From: Phialocephala subalpina
Lineage: Eukaryota > Ascomycota > Leotiomycetes > Helotiales > Mollisiaceae
Assembly (NCBI GenBank): GCA_900073065.1
Contig: FJOG01000010.1
Location: 1,036,439 to 1,100,438, forward strand
Reading direction: 5' to 3'
DNA length: 64,000 bases
The notes under the pieces were generated by a model that searched no databases, was not told the DNA's origin, and saw only the letters and a list, made by a program, of their open reading frames with translations. Position numbers and translations under genes: made by a program. Below are positions 53,595 to 64,000 of this stretch, in pieces (the stretch's first letter is position 1; each line of letters starts with the position of its first letter).

Positions 53595-56011
53595 AGTTTC
53601 GACGAGATGAAGGAGAAGTTCGCTTGGCCTCCTTTTTCGCAGGTGTGGCATGCAACTTGAAGCTTTGGAAAGCAATAATTATATCCCACGAATTCAGGAG
53701 CATTGAGAGACACGAGAAAGTAGATTCCTGAATTCTCGGGTGCGAGCATCACCACGAACACGACACGAGATATCAGACCTGGAGGATGATCGAACAAGAC
53801 TGACAGGAGGAGTAGCATCCACTGCGATAGGATCCCGAGCTCTTGGAACATTTGAAGGCTGCTCCAAAGCCTCATAAAATGAAGGAGTTTCATAATATGG
53901 CCATACTGCACACCAAATTGTATCACTTCGAGAATCGAAACAGCTCTAATGAGATTCGGAACCTTTTAGCGCGCCAAAGCGTTTGCCTTCTTGGTACTTC
54001 CAAATATCGAGACGTATGAGAACAGAGTGGAGGGTGGGGGGGGGGGGGGGGGGGACGAGTCGAAAGAGAGATCCTAATGTCCATTCTGTTATGGTACACT
54101 CTGGTGAGCTTTCAAGTCTGCAACTTCGAGTGGATGCATTCGAGTTTGTGGCTTCGAGGATTCAGAGGAGCCGACCTGTCAACACCTTTGCTCCCTATCC
54201 CGTCGCCTTCGTCTGTCGGGAGACTACGACAGGCGGAGGTCTGAAACTCGGCGTACGACTGGGCTGATTGGGATCAGGAGATGAATATGCCCGCGACTTT
54301 GGTATATTGTTGTGTTTTGGAATATCATGATCTGAACGTTGATATAAGAGCGAAGAACAAGGTTCTGCCAAACGCGAAGGTATTGGCTACTAACTACAAT
54401 CGCCGCATCGAGCCAGAGAAGATCCCAGAGCACAACAATCCGATGTGAATCGAGTGGATCGATATGGAAGCATAAGATTAAAAATGCCTCCAAAAGAGGT
54501 CAGGGAGGCCTGGATTGCTAGAAAGACCAGACTTGAAAGTCCAGCAACTCGAGGAGCCCTTAAACAAAACGGCACCTAGCAGGTACATGTCATCGATTGA
54601 ACGACTCGAACCAATATGCGGAAACCCTTTCAGATTGCGTCGAGTTCACCACATAGCCTCAGGTCAAGATCCCACGAGTTTCAGGGGATTTCTGGTGTAT
54701 GTACAGAACTTTAACTTGCAAGGTTTGAAATGGTATTTACCTCGATGGCACGATGGGTTGCGAGTTCACGAAGGCTTCAATTTCAACAATATGCACTTGG
54801 AAGTTTAACAGCTCGAGGGAGTTTCTGGTATTCCGTCCTAGAACAATTAACTGCTTCCCAGACTAACCTTGTTGCGGTTTCCAAAACGTCTATTCAATGA
54901 CCCAAGGATGCTGCGTCATTCATGGGTAGAATGTGCGCAAATTTTCAAAGAGTTGAACAGAGGCGTGAATTAGATGTTGTAGATGCTGCAAAATGAGACA
55001 TTTGAAAGTCCTGCAACTTGAGGGGCTCCCAGAGGAGCAACGCAGAAGAACTCTCTTGACTGGAATAAGATGAGCACGCGGAGACCTACCAGACTAGGTT
55101 GCGGTCGCCAAAAATGAGAAGTTCAATGTCCCTCGAGTTCTAGTACATTCTAGAGCTCGGAAAATCTGATGCTCAAGACTTCAGATGTGTCCATAGGATG
55201 TAAAGAGTTATCCGGACCCAACCACACGCACTTGAAAGTCCCGCAACTTAAAGGACTTTGCAAGGATGATAGCAAATGGAGACGAAAAGACTGAGTTTAC
55301 CGGTCGCGGTATTTAATAATGCGAAACTCGATTGTCCCGCGAGGTTTGGTATAATGGAGTGCACTGAAGATATTGATTTATGAAACTTCAGATGTCTTCA
55401 CCACTATTGGTGTATGGATTCGTGACCGCGTGCTTTCAAAAGTCTGGCAACTTGATAGAGAAGTTCCATCGAAGTCAAAGCACACGCAAAGGCGTTCCCA
55501 AACAGCATTGCGATCGCCAAAAAGTGCTCGATTGGGAGGATGTCCCACGAATTCAGCAACGTTCTTGATTGATCACATTTCAGATGTGTCTGTGTTTTGT
55601 GAGACTCCGGGGAAGGAGATTTGTGACGAATTCTTCACACATCAGTCCAAGCTCGTCCAAGCTCAACGGGACGACATCAAAAGTCCGGCAAGCTCAAGGA
55701 CTTTCACACTTGACAACCAACTCTTCAAGGCATGTTGAATGGTATGGCGTCGAGACTGCTGTTATGAGGTCCCCAGAATTGTGAAAACATCAATTACAAT
55801 GTCCCTCTCCTGCCAGGACATCGTCATGCTGCCAAAATAAACTTTCGGCTGTCTCCTTATCAGTGGTGGTCTGTGCCCCTTGAAGACGAACCATAGGAGA
55901 AGGCACCGAGAATCCCGACGCGCGACGACGACCACAACCTCAAAGCCTCAATGATCGAACGACAATCACCGTAGCAGTCTGGGACATTGAAGTGGCACGC
56001 ATCTCATCGCC
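53595..56011. other. Intergenic region of 2.4 kb with tandem repeats
   Basis: No supportable gene. It carries a 19-base run of G at 54036-54054 and the repeat array at 54105-55740. The last 250 bp are the promoter and leader of the proline-rich protein gene. Confidence 0.55.
54105..55740 (+). repeat. Degenerate tandem array, unit about 200-260 bp
   Basis: The core TTGAAAGTCCxGCAACTTGA, with variants, recurs at 54533, 54794, 55002, 55232, 55434 and 55675, and in weaker form at about 54111. Spacings are 261, 208, 230, 202 and 241. Units share more than the core: AACTTCAGATGTsTYC-type phrases near 55190, 55384 and 55580, and a CCTCGAGTTCTAGTACA or CCGCGAGGTTTGGTATAAT phrase near 55130 and 55337. 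All copies are in the same orientation. No shared coding frame is evident. Confidence 0.7.
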
Positions 56012-57646
56012 ATGTCTGCAGACTTCCCCAGCTCCAATCCCTTTAGGCGGAAAGCCGCAACGCCAGCCCCTCCTCAAGACAACCCCTCCAACATCCATCA
56101 TGTTGCCTATGAAGCTCCAGATCCTCAACCAGCGCTCCTTAGCCTCGATAGTATAAACGTACCGAAGAAGGTCACGAAGAAAGTACGCGTACAATCTCCT
56201 CCGCCGCTCTCCCCGTCGACTCCGTCCTTACCAGACTCGGCCTCCACGATTGGAGAAGAGAACTACTCCTTCTCTGCCAGACCTCCTACGCCACCAATAC
56301 CCCACGATGACGACCCCTTTGATACCGCTACGTCAGATACTTCCGAAGACGAAGAGCTTAACAAGTCCAAAGCTCCGGCAAACCCGTTCTCGAAGACCCT
56401 AGAGACAATGGAGAATCCGCAGCGAGATGTACCTACAAAATCTCCAACAAATGTTTCGAGTCCGGGGCGAGCGTCAATGGATGTGGAAGCTTTCAAGAGG
56501 CTGTTGATGACAGGGAATTCTGGGCTAGGGACATCTACACCACCTACGGCATCACAAGTCCATGTTACACACGCATTGGGAGATGGAGGAAGCAGTACAG
56601 ATGCATCTTCGATATCAAGGCAGTCTATATTTGAGGCGGTACAAGAGCCTCATCCGGAGTCACCTCGAACGTCACACGAAATATCAGAGCCAGAGGATGA
56701 TAGAAGGAGATTTGGAGGGGAGGCATCTTTGGCAGGAAGGAAGAAGCCTCCACCACCAAGCTCTCGGCACGGTAAGCTGATAAGGGTGGAACTACGAGAT
56801 GATGCCTCAACAACCGCTCTACAATCACCTCCCATACCAGGTTCTATCACATCACAACATTACTTCAGCTCGAGTCCCCGCTCGCAGACTGACCTCAACA
56901 AACCTCTACCTCCAGCACCCAATCGCGCGAGCCATGATTTAGACCGCGAATCCATATTCGACAAAGAAGCAGCAGGCAAGACACCAGAACCACCATCCCC
57001 ACCTGACACTGTACGAAGGAAAGCAGCACCAGCGCCACCACTCGCCCGACGACACAGTCAGAAGTTACCGGACTCCAAGCGAAACATCAACGACCCATCA
57101 AGACTATCTCCGAAACCCGAAGAAGAATCCTCAAGCGCAACATTAACACCAACTGAAAACTCACGACCGCGATCAGACAGCGGACGAGCACCTCCACCAC
57201 CACCATCTCGACGAATTGGCTCAGTACGGCACAATTCCTCACATAACTTGCCATTATCCTCGCCGTCTACGGTCTCTCTCCCTTCTCCGCCCCCAGTGCG
57301 AGGTTCGTCCCGCTCGATATCAGGAGGGAGGCCGCCGTCCGTCCACAGTATGGATCTCTCCTCCAAGCATAAATCCGGAATGCCGCCGCCTCCGCCTCCG
57401 CCCCACCGGCACGGAAGAACGAGTTTTGATGGACAAAGTCCCGGGGACTCGAGGAGAACGAGTGGAGATTATCCGCGGCGGAGCATGGATAGCGTGAGGC
57501 GGGGTTCCGCTGCGAGTTCGGTGGTCTTACATTTGCCGGAGGAGGCGGCGGAGACCGAGACGGGGGCGGAGCGACATGATATACTGGCGGACCTGAGCAA
57601 GCTCCAAGCGGAAATCGATGCGCTCCGGAATCAGGCGGGAAAGTAG
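56012..57646 (+). CDS. Proline-rich, NPF-containing scaffold-like protein, 544 aa
   Basis: Single exon; ATG 56012 opens MSADFPSSNPFRRKAATPAP. The protein is disordered, with an NPF tripeptide near the N-terminus and another NPF near 124 (EH-domain ligands), several polyproline stretches (KKPPPPSSRHGK, RAPPPPPSRRIG, GMPPPPPPPHRHGR) and many PxxP sites. It ends in a short coiled coil (DILADLSKLQAEIDALRNQA). These features suit an endocytic or cortical-actin adaptor that recruits EH and SH3 proteins; this is inference, and I recognise no named orthologue. A degenerate 95-bp repeat array begins just past its stop codon. Confidence 0.8.
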   Translation: MSADFPSSNPFRRKAATPAPPQDNPSNIHHVAYEAPDPQPALLSLDSINVPKKVTKKVRVQSPPPLSPSTPSLPDSASTIGEENYSFSARPPTPPIPHDDDPFDTATSDTSEDEELNKSKAPANPFSKTLETMENPQRDVPTKSPTNVSSPGRASMDVEAFKRLLMTGNSGLGTSTPPTASQVHVTHALGDGGSSTDASSISRQSIFEAVQEPHPESPRTSHEISEPEDDRRRFGGEASLAGRKKPPPPSSRHGKLIRVELRDDASTTALQSPPIPGSITSQHYFSSSPRSQTDLNKPLPPAPNRASHDLDRESIFDKEAAGKTPEPPSPPDTVRRKAAPAPPLARRHSQKLPDSKRNINDPSRLSPKPEEESSSATLTPTENSRPRSDSGRAPPPPPSRRIGSVRHNSSHNLPLSSPSTVSLPSPPPVRGSSRSISGGRPPSVHSMDLSSKHKSGMPPPPPPPHRHGRTSFDGQSPGDSRRTSGDYPRRSMDSVRRGSAASSVVLHLPEEAAETETGAERHDILADLSKLQAEIDALRNQAGK

Positions 57647-60600
57647 AGGGGAAGAGACATGCATAGAACTGGTGGAATGGCTCCCTCAATGTTCCACAGG
57701 AGCTGGGACATTCAGGGAGCCTTCTGAGAAACGTTCATACGAATTATGTATTTAGGACGACATGGGAATGATATCAAAATCGATTCACAATGAACCTCCC
57801 GACTTGGGACATTGAAAAGTAATAAAGCGATAATTATTGCCAACCAGGACTTAGACCTAGTGTATACCTTAACGTTTGGCTTTGAAAGTCCCTCCCACCT
57901 TGTGACAAGGGAGAGCCACAAGCATCAGCTTACTTAAGCGCATTTTTCGACTATTAATTCTCAATCTTGAATCCTGAAAGTCCCTCCTGGCTAAAGACAT
58001 TGAAAGGCAGTATACAAGCATGGCACAAACTGGCTCACTCGAGCCAGTATTCACCGAACAACTCATTCGCGATCTGAAAGTCCTACCCAACCCAGGACAT
58101 TAAAACCCAAAAAATAAAACACAATTTCCCAAACGTGAAAAAACGCGTACCCCCTATTCAACCTCGCTTACGCTCCTCTTCACCGCCACGAAGGGTCACA
58201 GCGGTGGCTTGAACATTCAGCGTCGGGACCGTGTATACCGGTTTCAAACTGTGTTCTTGTTTCCTCGGAGGTCTGTTCGCTTTCCCGTTCCGTATGTTCT
58301 GTGCTCTTCCCGGCCCCGTCTTACCGTATTGTTGCTCGGTCGTTGGAATCAAGGACCGGGAAGTGGGGAAGGAAGGATGCTAAGGAACAGGGAGCGAGAT
58401 GCGGAGAGTTTGTGGCGTCAAATGATGTGTCTGTTCTTGGTCTGAGGGTTTGGGAATTGGGATTTTTTTTAGGGGGGGGTTCTTGGAGTGGGTCGAGATG
58501 TGATGAGAGAGGGTACCGGTGTTTGGATGTAACGTGTGTTGCGATCATGGTCAAGCATCTGATGAAGTTACGGAATTAGAATCTGGGAGTAAGGTTGTCG
58601 GGAGCATGGTGCGACCAGGACCCGTTGCGGGCAGGAGTCAACTGATCAAATGATCCGTTCTTTCCCCAAACTTTCTTTGAACTTTAATGCTTCGTGGTTG
58701 GGTTAGGACCTCGAATATTGGTACCCGCATGATTGCATTGAGTCCCGTGCTGTGATCTGGTCTTTTGCTTGAACTTTGTTTGGTTTCCTTGATTGTGCGT
58801 TTGGTCCCTGATCTTTGGTGATATGGGTTTAGGATCTTGGTTCCTGTCTTGTGTCTTGTTCCTGGGTTTGCAATCCGTGCTGAATGTTCCAAGGTGTTCT
58901 AACATTTTGTTGAGCCGAAGGTACCCACATTCTTATTCCAACCTTGAGTTTTGAGTTTGGGGTACCTGATGATCGGAACATTGGATCCGAGAAGGGAGCC
59001 TTGAGTGCTGTCGCATCGATTGTATGCATGAATTGATGTTGGAGCTGAAGTTCTCGTCCGGTTCTCACAAAGTCCAAATCGCAAGGTGTTGATCAGCTGG
59101 ACTGATCTCGAGATCTAGACTAGACTTTGAAATCTCTGGTAAGTGGCGTTCTTGTGGACTGACTTTGATGAACCTTTTGATCTTGAACTCTTGGTTCGAA
59201 CTTTTAACTTTGATCTCTACCGAACTTTCACTTCTTGGCATCCGGTAGTTCCTAAACCTTAAACTCTTGTCTTAAACTCTCGTCTCGGGATTTGGAAACT
59301 CAAAATTTGTTCCTGAAAACGGGATTCGAAGTTCGAATCCTTGATCTCACCGTCCTGGGCCGCGTGTTCATTGGAATTGAAGCTGAATACTCAATTGGGC
59401 ACGGAGAAGTTCTCCCATCCTCATGTCATAGAAAACTCAATATCGATCAGGTACTTCGGATCTTGAGTCTTGACACTCTCGACTTAGAGACGTTGAGAAA
59501 GATCTCCTGCAGTCCCATGTCTTTTCGTCCACTATCCAAAAAAATATATATATAAAAAAATAACGGCCCGTTACGACCAAACCCTGAACCTCGAACTTTC
59601 CCTTCGGGATTTGTATGCATTATCCTGGCCTCGATCAAGTTGATCCGGGAATAACACCGGCCTTTCCTCCATTATCAATCTATCAATCATGGTTGGACAC
59701 GGACAGCATCTCCAGGCTCCATTCCCGGCCAACTTCTCGTCAGATTCTGTAAACTCCTTGTCCCTAGCAAACTCTAAATCGACCACGGTACTGCAATGCA
59801 GGATCTCGATCTCAATTGAGAAAATGCAAAATTTGAATCTGAACTTGAATTTGACAAGGATGAGCATATTTTGAAATAATACTGGAGGTCGCAAGAGCGA
59901 AATCTTAGATTCGGGATTTGGATGGGACGGAGAAACTAGCTCTTGCTCCTGCATCCATTTCGGACATGAATAATATCTCGGTCCTTTCAAGGCCATATCA
60001 TTCCGAACTGAGTCGGGAGTGAGGACGTAATAATGGATCCATGAACAGGGAATAATAATAGGACCAACAACCTGTCCAGACTTGTCTCACGGGGAGGAGA
60101 GGGGGAGGAGAAAGTTTAGCTGGAAAAGGGGACGTGGAATTCAATGGAAAGAGGGGGGGGATTTACGAATCCCATGATTCGGATTGGGAAATGCAAGGAC
60201 CACTGGGTGATACTGTACTTGTCAGTGAGTGAAAGTAAGTTTCGGGTTTGAGGAGAAGTGAAGTTCACACGAGTCACTGCCAGTGTCACTGTCACACGAT
60301 AGACACGATCATTGGGTCGGGAGAATCTCGGCGTAACATCCAAGTGCGTTTGACGTTCACTCTTCTCAGCTTGGTTCCTAAAAGTATTCGTGGTCGTGAT
60401 CACGAGCGGAAAAGTGTGGGAAGCACGAGGGAAATCGTTCGCATGAGCCCTAGGAAGACCGTTGAACTTAATTGAGCCTCGCCAATAAAGTTTGGCAATG
60501 GCAAGCATCGGAGGCGGAGATGATCTTCGCTCTTCTCTCCATGCAGGCGATCATGAACGTCAACACTCAAGTCCACTTCATCGTATCTCTCGTAAACGTG

Positions 60601-63600
60601 GCACGCACCCAGAATCTCATCGTTCGCCTCATGATCTCAGACCGTTGGTATGATATCACACCGTTGTCCACTTGTGGTCTGGAATTATGTGGTCCACTTA
60701 GCCGAGATTCTGCCGGATACACCGAGTACATAGTACCTCTACACAATTGAGCGGTAACCAGAACACAACTGGTAGTTCAGAGCCAGACTAACCTTGGAAT
60801 GAAGCTTGCGCAGATACGAGATGTATGTGAAATGAAAATGAGATCTTTGGTACCAGTTCTTATTCGTTGGAGATCGGGAGAGATTGGGGCTGAATGAGAA
60901 GAGGAGAGGGGTAATCTGATAAGATACTGGTAGAAGGGAATGTAAAGGCACATGATGCGGAAGCGGGAGTGGGAGCTTGGACTCAGGGTTCGCATTGTGC
61001 CTCAAAGAGAGCTCTGCGTACGCGTGGCTTGGGTGCAATGGTCGTTTCTTGTGCTACGTCCCGTACAGTAATTCAAGAATGTGATGTGAAGTTTTGACCT
61101 GCAGGCACAGTATAGTAGCTTTCTAGATAGTTTTGGAGATGGTCTACACTCTACAGGGTGTAAATTTAAGGATATGGTAACAACGGTGAAGCAAAGGACT
61201 TCGATCGAGACTTTCATCGTTTCCTTCAGAATGCCACAGTAGAAAAGCAAATGCAAAAGACGATCTAGATCTGCAACCCCTGCTTACGCAACCAGCGACA
61301 ATGTACTGGGTAAATGACTCAGATACCCGGTATCCGGAAGATGTAGAGCGGGAACTCCTGCTTCATCAAGTACAAACTTTGTACTCAGCTTTCAGCCCTC
61401 CCAATATGAAACATAAAGATACAAGGAAACAAGTACATGATTACTATAAATGAAAGTTTCCATACAACGCACGAGACGAGAAGGATGTTAACGATACGAG
61501 CATCGAGACTTTTGGTGTCACATTTGTCAATACTACCTCGGAGATTATTCATAGGCTTACACACCAATTTTGGTATTGTTTGACACTGTCAGATCAGCCA
61601 CCAGATTCAGCTATGTGTTCGCTACCCCGCTCGTCAGAGAATCGATAGTTAAGTTATTTGGGGGCGGAGACGGACACATTCCAAAACTCAAATTCCCTAG
61701 GCTGTCAGCTATCTCGTTGAAAGTAGCCTTCTTAAGTAAAGATGCACCACGTCAGACTTACTGAAGAAACTAACAAGAGCTTGGAATTTGGAAAATATGA
61801 GACATAGCTTCGCTGAAGGATGAATGGGCTGAGACACTCAAACTTTGCGGCTGGACTGAAGAAACGACTGACTGACTGCAATGTACTGTATGTCTCGGTC
61901 CCGGCACAATCCGAGTGATGAAACCAATAGGAACGAAACGCCGAGCTTGGGAACGGCATCGAGAAACAGGAATACGTTTGGAAGCGGCACTGAAAGGGAT
62001 CATCTCTTTGTTGAGGGGATGGAACTTGCTTTTGCGGAAGAGCAAGCGAAATGGCGGGTGCTGGTTTCGGAAGGCGGCAGAGGAACTGGTAGGAAACTGG
62101 ACGTTGCCCTGCGCAGGGCAAGGCAGGTATGCAACTTACAGCTCATCAAACAAGTAAAGCAACTTCATTTTCTACCTTCCTTTACGATCGGAGCAGTAGT
62201 CACCCCTCCACTCTAGAGCCATGCCAGGAAACTCCCAAGCCTGGAGAAGAGGACCATCGCCAGCATGATCGTCCCGAAGATCTGTGTGAGCTTGCTGATC
62301 TTTCGTGCTACTTGTCTCCCCCCTGTAGCAGCTGTACACTTGGTATCACTTCGGTAGGAATAGAAAGTTGTGATTGAATGATTGCGTGGAAACACGGCTT
62401 GCGACTTGCGAGAACTATGAGGTTTTGGGACAATGCTGCATAAGTGTCCAGGCTAGTTCGATTCATTCAGGCAGATGACAGCGCGGCTAGCCGCAAGAGT
62501 TGAACCTTCGAGCTTGTGATTCCGTATACCGGCTACCGGCTACAAGCGAGCTAAAGAAGACCAGATCTTGGAGTGGTAGTGTGATGATTGCTTTTACGTT
62601 TCTTGCTGGGGATGTTGGTGTGTGATGTTTCTCGGAGGTTTTGATGCGAATCGATTGGGAGATTCAGAGAGGGGCCTCTGCGCTCGGACCACGATCGCTG
62701 TTGTGCATCTGGTCTCGTCTCCCCATCATTGTGCATCCACGAGATGCGTGGCACATCTCCTTTCCACGGAGTTGACGAGGCTCTTGGTTCGTTCGAGGTC
62801 GATGATTGGCCCCTTGAAAAGGGGATCTCGGCTTGGAACGAACCCAGCGAACGTCGCACAAAGACGCCGTTTAATTTCAGCCAGGGTGAACACCAATCCT
62901 TCGCATCCTTCAACTCCAGCCTTTCCCCATGATGGCGACCAGGCCGCGATCTGGACGCACTGGACTCCCCTGTCCAGTCGTACATGAACATCAGACGAGA
63001 CGAGACAGGCCTCTGCCAGCAAGGATCCTGAGACGGTCAGACCGCACGAAAGAAGGCCAGGGTATTTACATCCCCAAAGACCTATTCTGCCGAACCAGGC
63101 TGATGTCGCTGGGAAAAAGGATTACGAGAAGAATGTTGGGATGAGTTCCCAAGTACGGAGGACGGTTACGATTCAAGTACACACCCCGGAAAAGAAGCGT
63201 TATGGAGTAAGAGGCTGACCCCCACGAAACGGCATAATTGATTCGGCCTCGGAATCCCTCGGAATCCCTCTTTTGGTCGCGGATAGCCCAATATGGCATT
63301 CTGGTGTGGCAGCTGCACGGATTCGCATCCATATTGGCGGACAAGTTGATGCATGAAGTTGTGGTTGAGGATATCCGTACCGTGTTCCAATTGCAGTGGT
63401 GGCGTCCGCTCCCAAGCCCGTGGTGTCTGCTAGATGACAACCATCGGGCTGGTCGGGCTGTACTTTAGTATATTCTGTGCTAGACGCCTTTGGACATTCT
63501 GGACGAGTTTCTCCACACAGCACTGAGCTGATCTGAGGAGGGCTCGGCCCAGACGGGAATGCACGAGACCACCGATCACCTTGGATCATGGAGTGGACGA

Positions 63601-64000
63601 GTTGTTCAAGCGTGAAGAGCTTGGGGATCGGGACGTTTCGTTCGAGTCGATGGATGTGGTTACTTTTCAAGGAGCAGCCTTGCACTACGATGCCATGCTC
63701 TGACAAATGGAGGGTATGACCCGGCAAGCACCAGCCCTCTTCACTGCCCACCTTGATCCCAAGTACCGGCGGCTACAAGCGAAGAGAGTCACCCGAGACG
63801 AGGCACAATGCCAGTTTGATACTGGATATTCGGATCATGTTCCTATCCTAGAAACGCATCCAAGGAGCTTGCAATTAATCTCGAATATCATCTCAACAGC
63901 TCCGCGGCGCAGTCAGACATCACGTTTCCTTGCCCCTGGCCACACAAGGAGTCCTCGTCATGGTGCTGGAAAGGCATGTAAATCCGGTACCGATGCCTTC
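57647..64000. other. Gene-poor region of 6.3 kb at the right end
   Basis: No gene is supported. From about 58640 to 59480 the + strand is T-rich with recurring CTTGA and TCTTG words, a low-complexity tract. A GT/AT simple stretch lies at 59537-59562. The best frame is ATG 61881-62216 (+, includes ELAFAEEQAKWRVLVSEGG) but nothing confirms it. Frames at 62551-63751 on both strands overlap one another and look like chance. Confidence 0.5.
57690..58105 (+). repeat. Short degenerate array, about 95-bp period, in the 3' flank
   Basis: The phrase TGAAAGTCCCTCCCxxCTxGxGACATTGAAAG occurs in recognisable form at about 57692, 57790, 57883, 57977 and 58074, with spacings 93-98. The most similar pair is at 57883 and 57977 (TGAAAGTCCCTCC). 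It begins 45 bp after the stop of the upstream gene. Related short phrases (GGGACATTGAAG, AATGTCCCTCTCCTGCCAGGACAT) flank the same gene on its 5' side at 55982 and 55799. Confidence 0.6.

Noticed and set aside
59315..59345. TTCGAAGTTCGAATCC, resembling a tRNA B box
   Set aside because: No A box, anticodon stem or acceptor stem could be paired around it.
60472..60750. Open frame of 92 codons on the + strand
   Set aside because: It begins with TTG, has no recognisable product and no splice context.
61881..62216. ATG-started frame of 111 codons on the + strand
   Set aside because: It reads somewhat like protein (EEQAKWRVLVSEGG) but has no homologue I know and no supporting splice sites.
63200..63751. 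Open frame of 183 codons on the minus strand
   Set aside because: It begins with GTG rather than ATG, overlaps long frames in other phases and has no recognisable domain.

Overview
The window is nuclear DNA of a filamentous ascomycete (Pezizomycotina). Most genes have short GT-AG introns (40-80 nt, a few 100-200 nt), the encoded families are fungal (NoxB NADPH oxidase, HET-domain protein, GPI-anchored wall protein, Eco1 with a fungal-style N-terminus), and the genes are separated by kilobases of non-coding DNA. A Leotiomycetes-like genome is my guess, but the sequence alone does not fix it. I rebuilt the gene models by hand from splice sites and reading frame. No tRNA, rRNA, CRISPR or intact transposon was recognised.

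Layout. 1-1118 (-): 5' part of NoxB, running off the window edge. 1119-5260: about 4 kb without a gene. 5261-6163 (-): ubiquitin-conjugating enzyme of the Ubc4/5 class, five exons. 7321-8735 (-) and 9184-10519 (+): divergent pair of glutaryl-CoA dehydrogenase and FEN1/Rad27; the FEN1 gene has a 5-nt exon. 10520-13821: non-coding, with a secreted-protein-like open frame that lacks an ATG and a three-copy repeat. 13822-15230 (-): orphan protein of 360 aa. 15231-18735: two different degenerate tandem arrays. 18736-19954 (-): Ala/Glu/Thr-rich coiled-coil protein ending in a CAAX box. 20917-23867 (-): PI4P 5-kinase (Mss4 class). 25235-26260 (+): small single-bromodomain protein. 27729-28748 (-): histone H1, six exons, one of 14 nt.

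28749-34797 is gene-poor and carries a third array with about 0.5-0.6 kb spacing. 34798-35691 (+): PhzF-family protein. 36049-38547 (-): 832-aa membrane protein of unknown role. 39350-41380 (-): 676-aa low-complexity protein with repeated copies of an amphipathic motif, QDYQMQLMLLEQQNKKRL. 42621-43463 (+): GPI-anchored protein made of three two-cysteine repeats. 44361-47047 (+): HET-domain gene broken by an assembly gap and an in-frame stop. 47762-48754 (-) and 49050-50470 (+): divergent VMA12-like V-ATPase assembly factor and polyprenyl diphosphate synthase (Coq1). 51009-52226 (+): Eco1 cohesin acetyltransferase with a 26-nt first exon. 52496-53594: a short hypothetical gene on each strand. 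54105-55740: another tandem array. 56012-57646 (+): proline-rich NPF-containing scaffold-like protein, followed by a 95-bp periodic array. 57647-64000: no gene I can defend.

The genes do not form a pathway cluster. They are mostly housekeeping (DNA replication and cohesion, chromatin, ubiquitin, CoQ, lysine catabolism, phosphoinositides, V-ATPase assembly) mixed with fungal-specific accessory genes (Nox, HET, GPI-anchored repeat protein, motif-repeat protein). The most unusual signals are the repeated-helix protein at 39350-41380, the CAAX protein at 18736-19954, the three-repeat wall protein at 42621-43463, the FEN1 microexon, and the recurrent presence of local, mutually unrelated, strongly diverged tandem arrays in the intergenic DNA.
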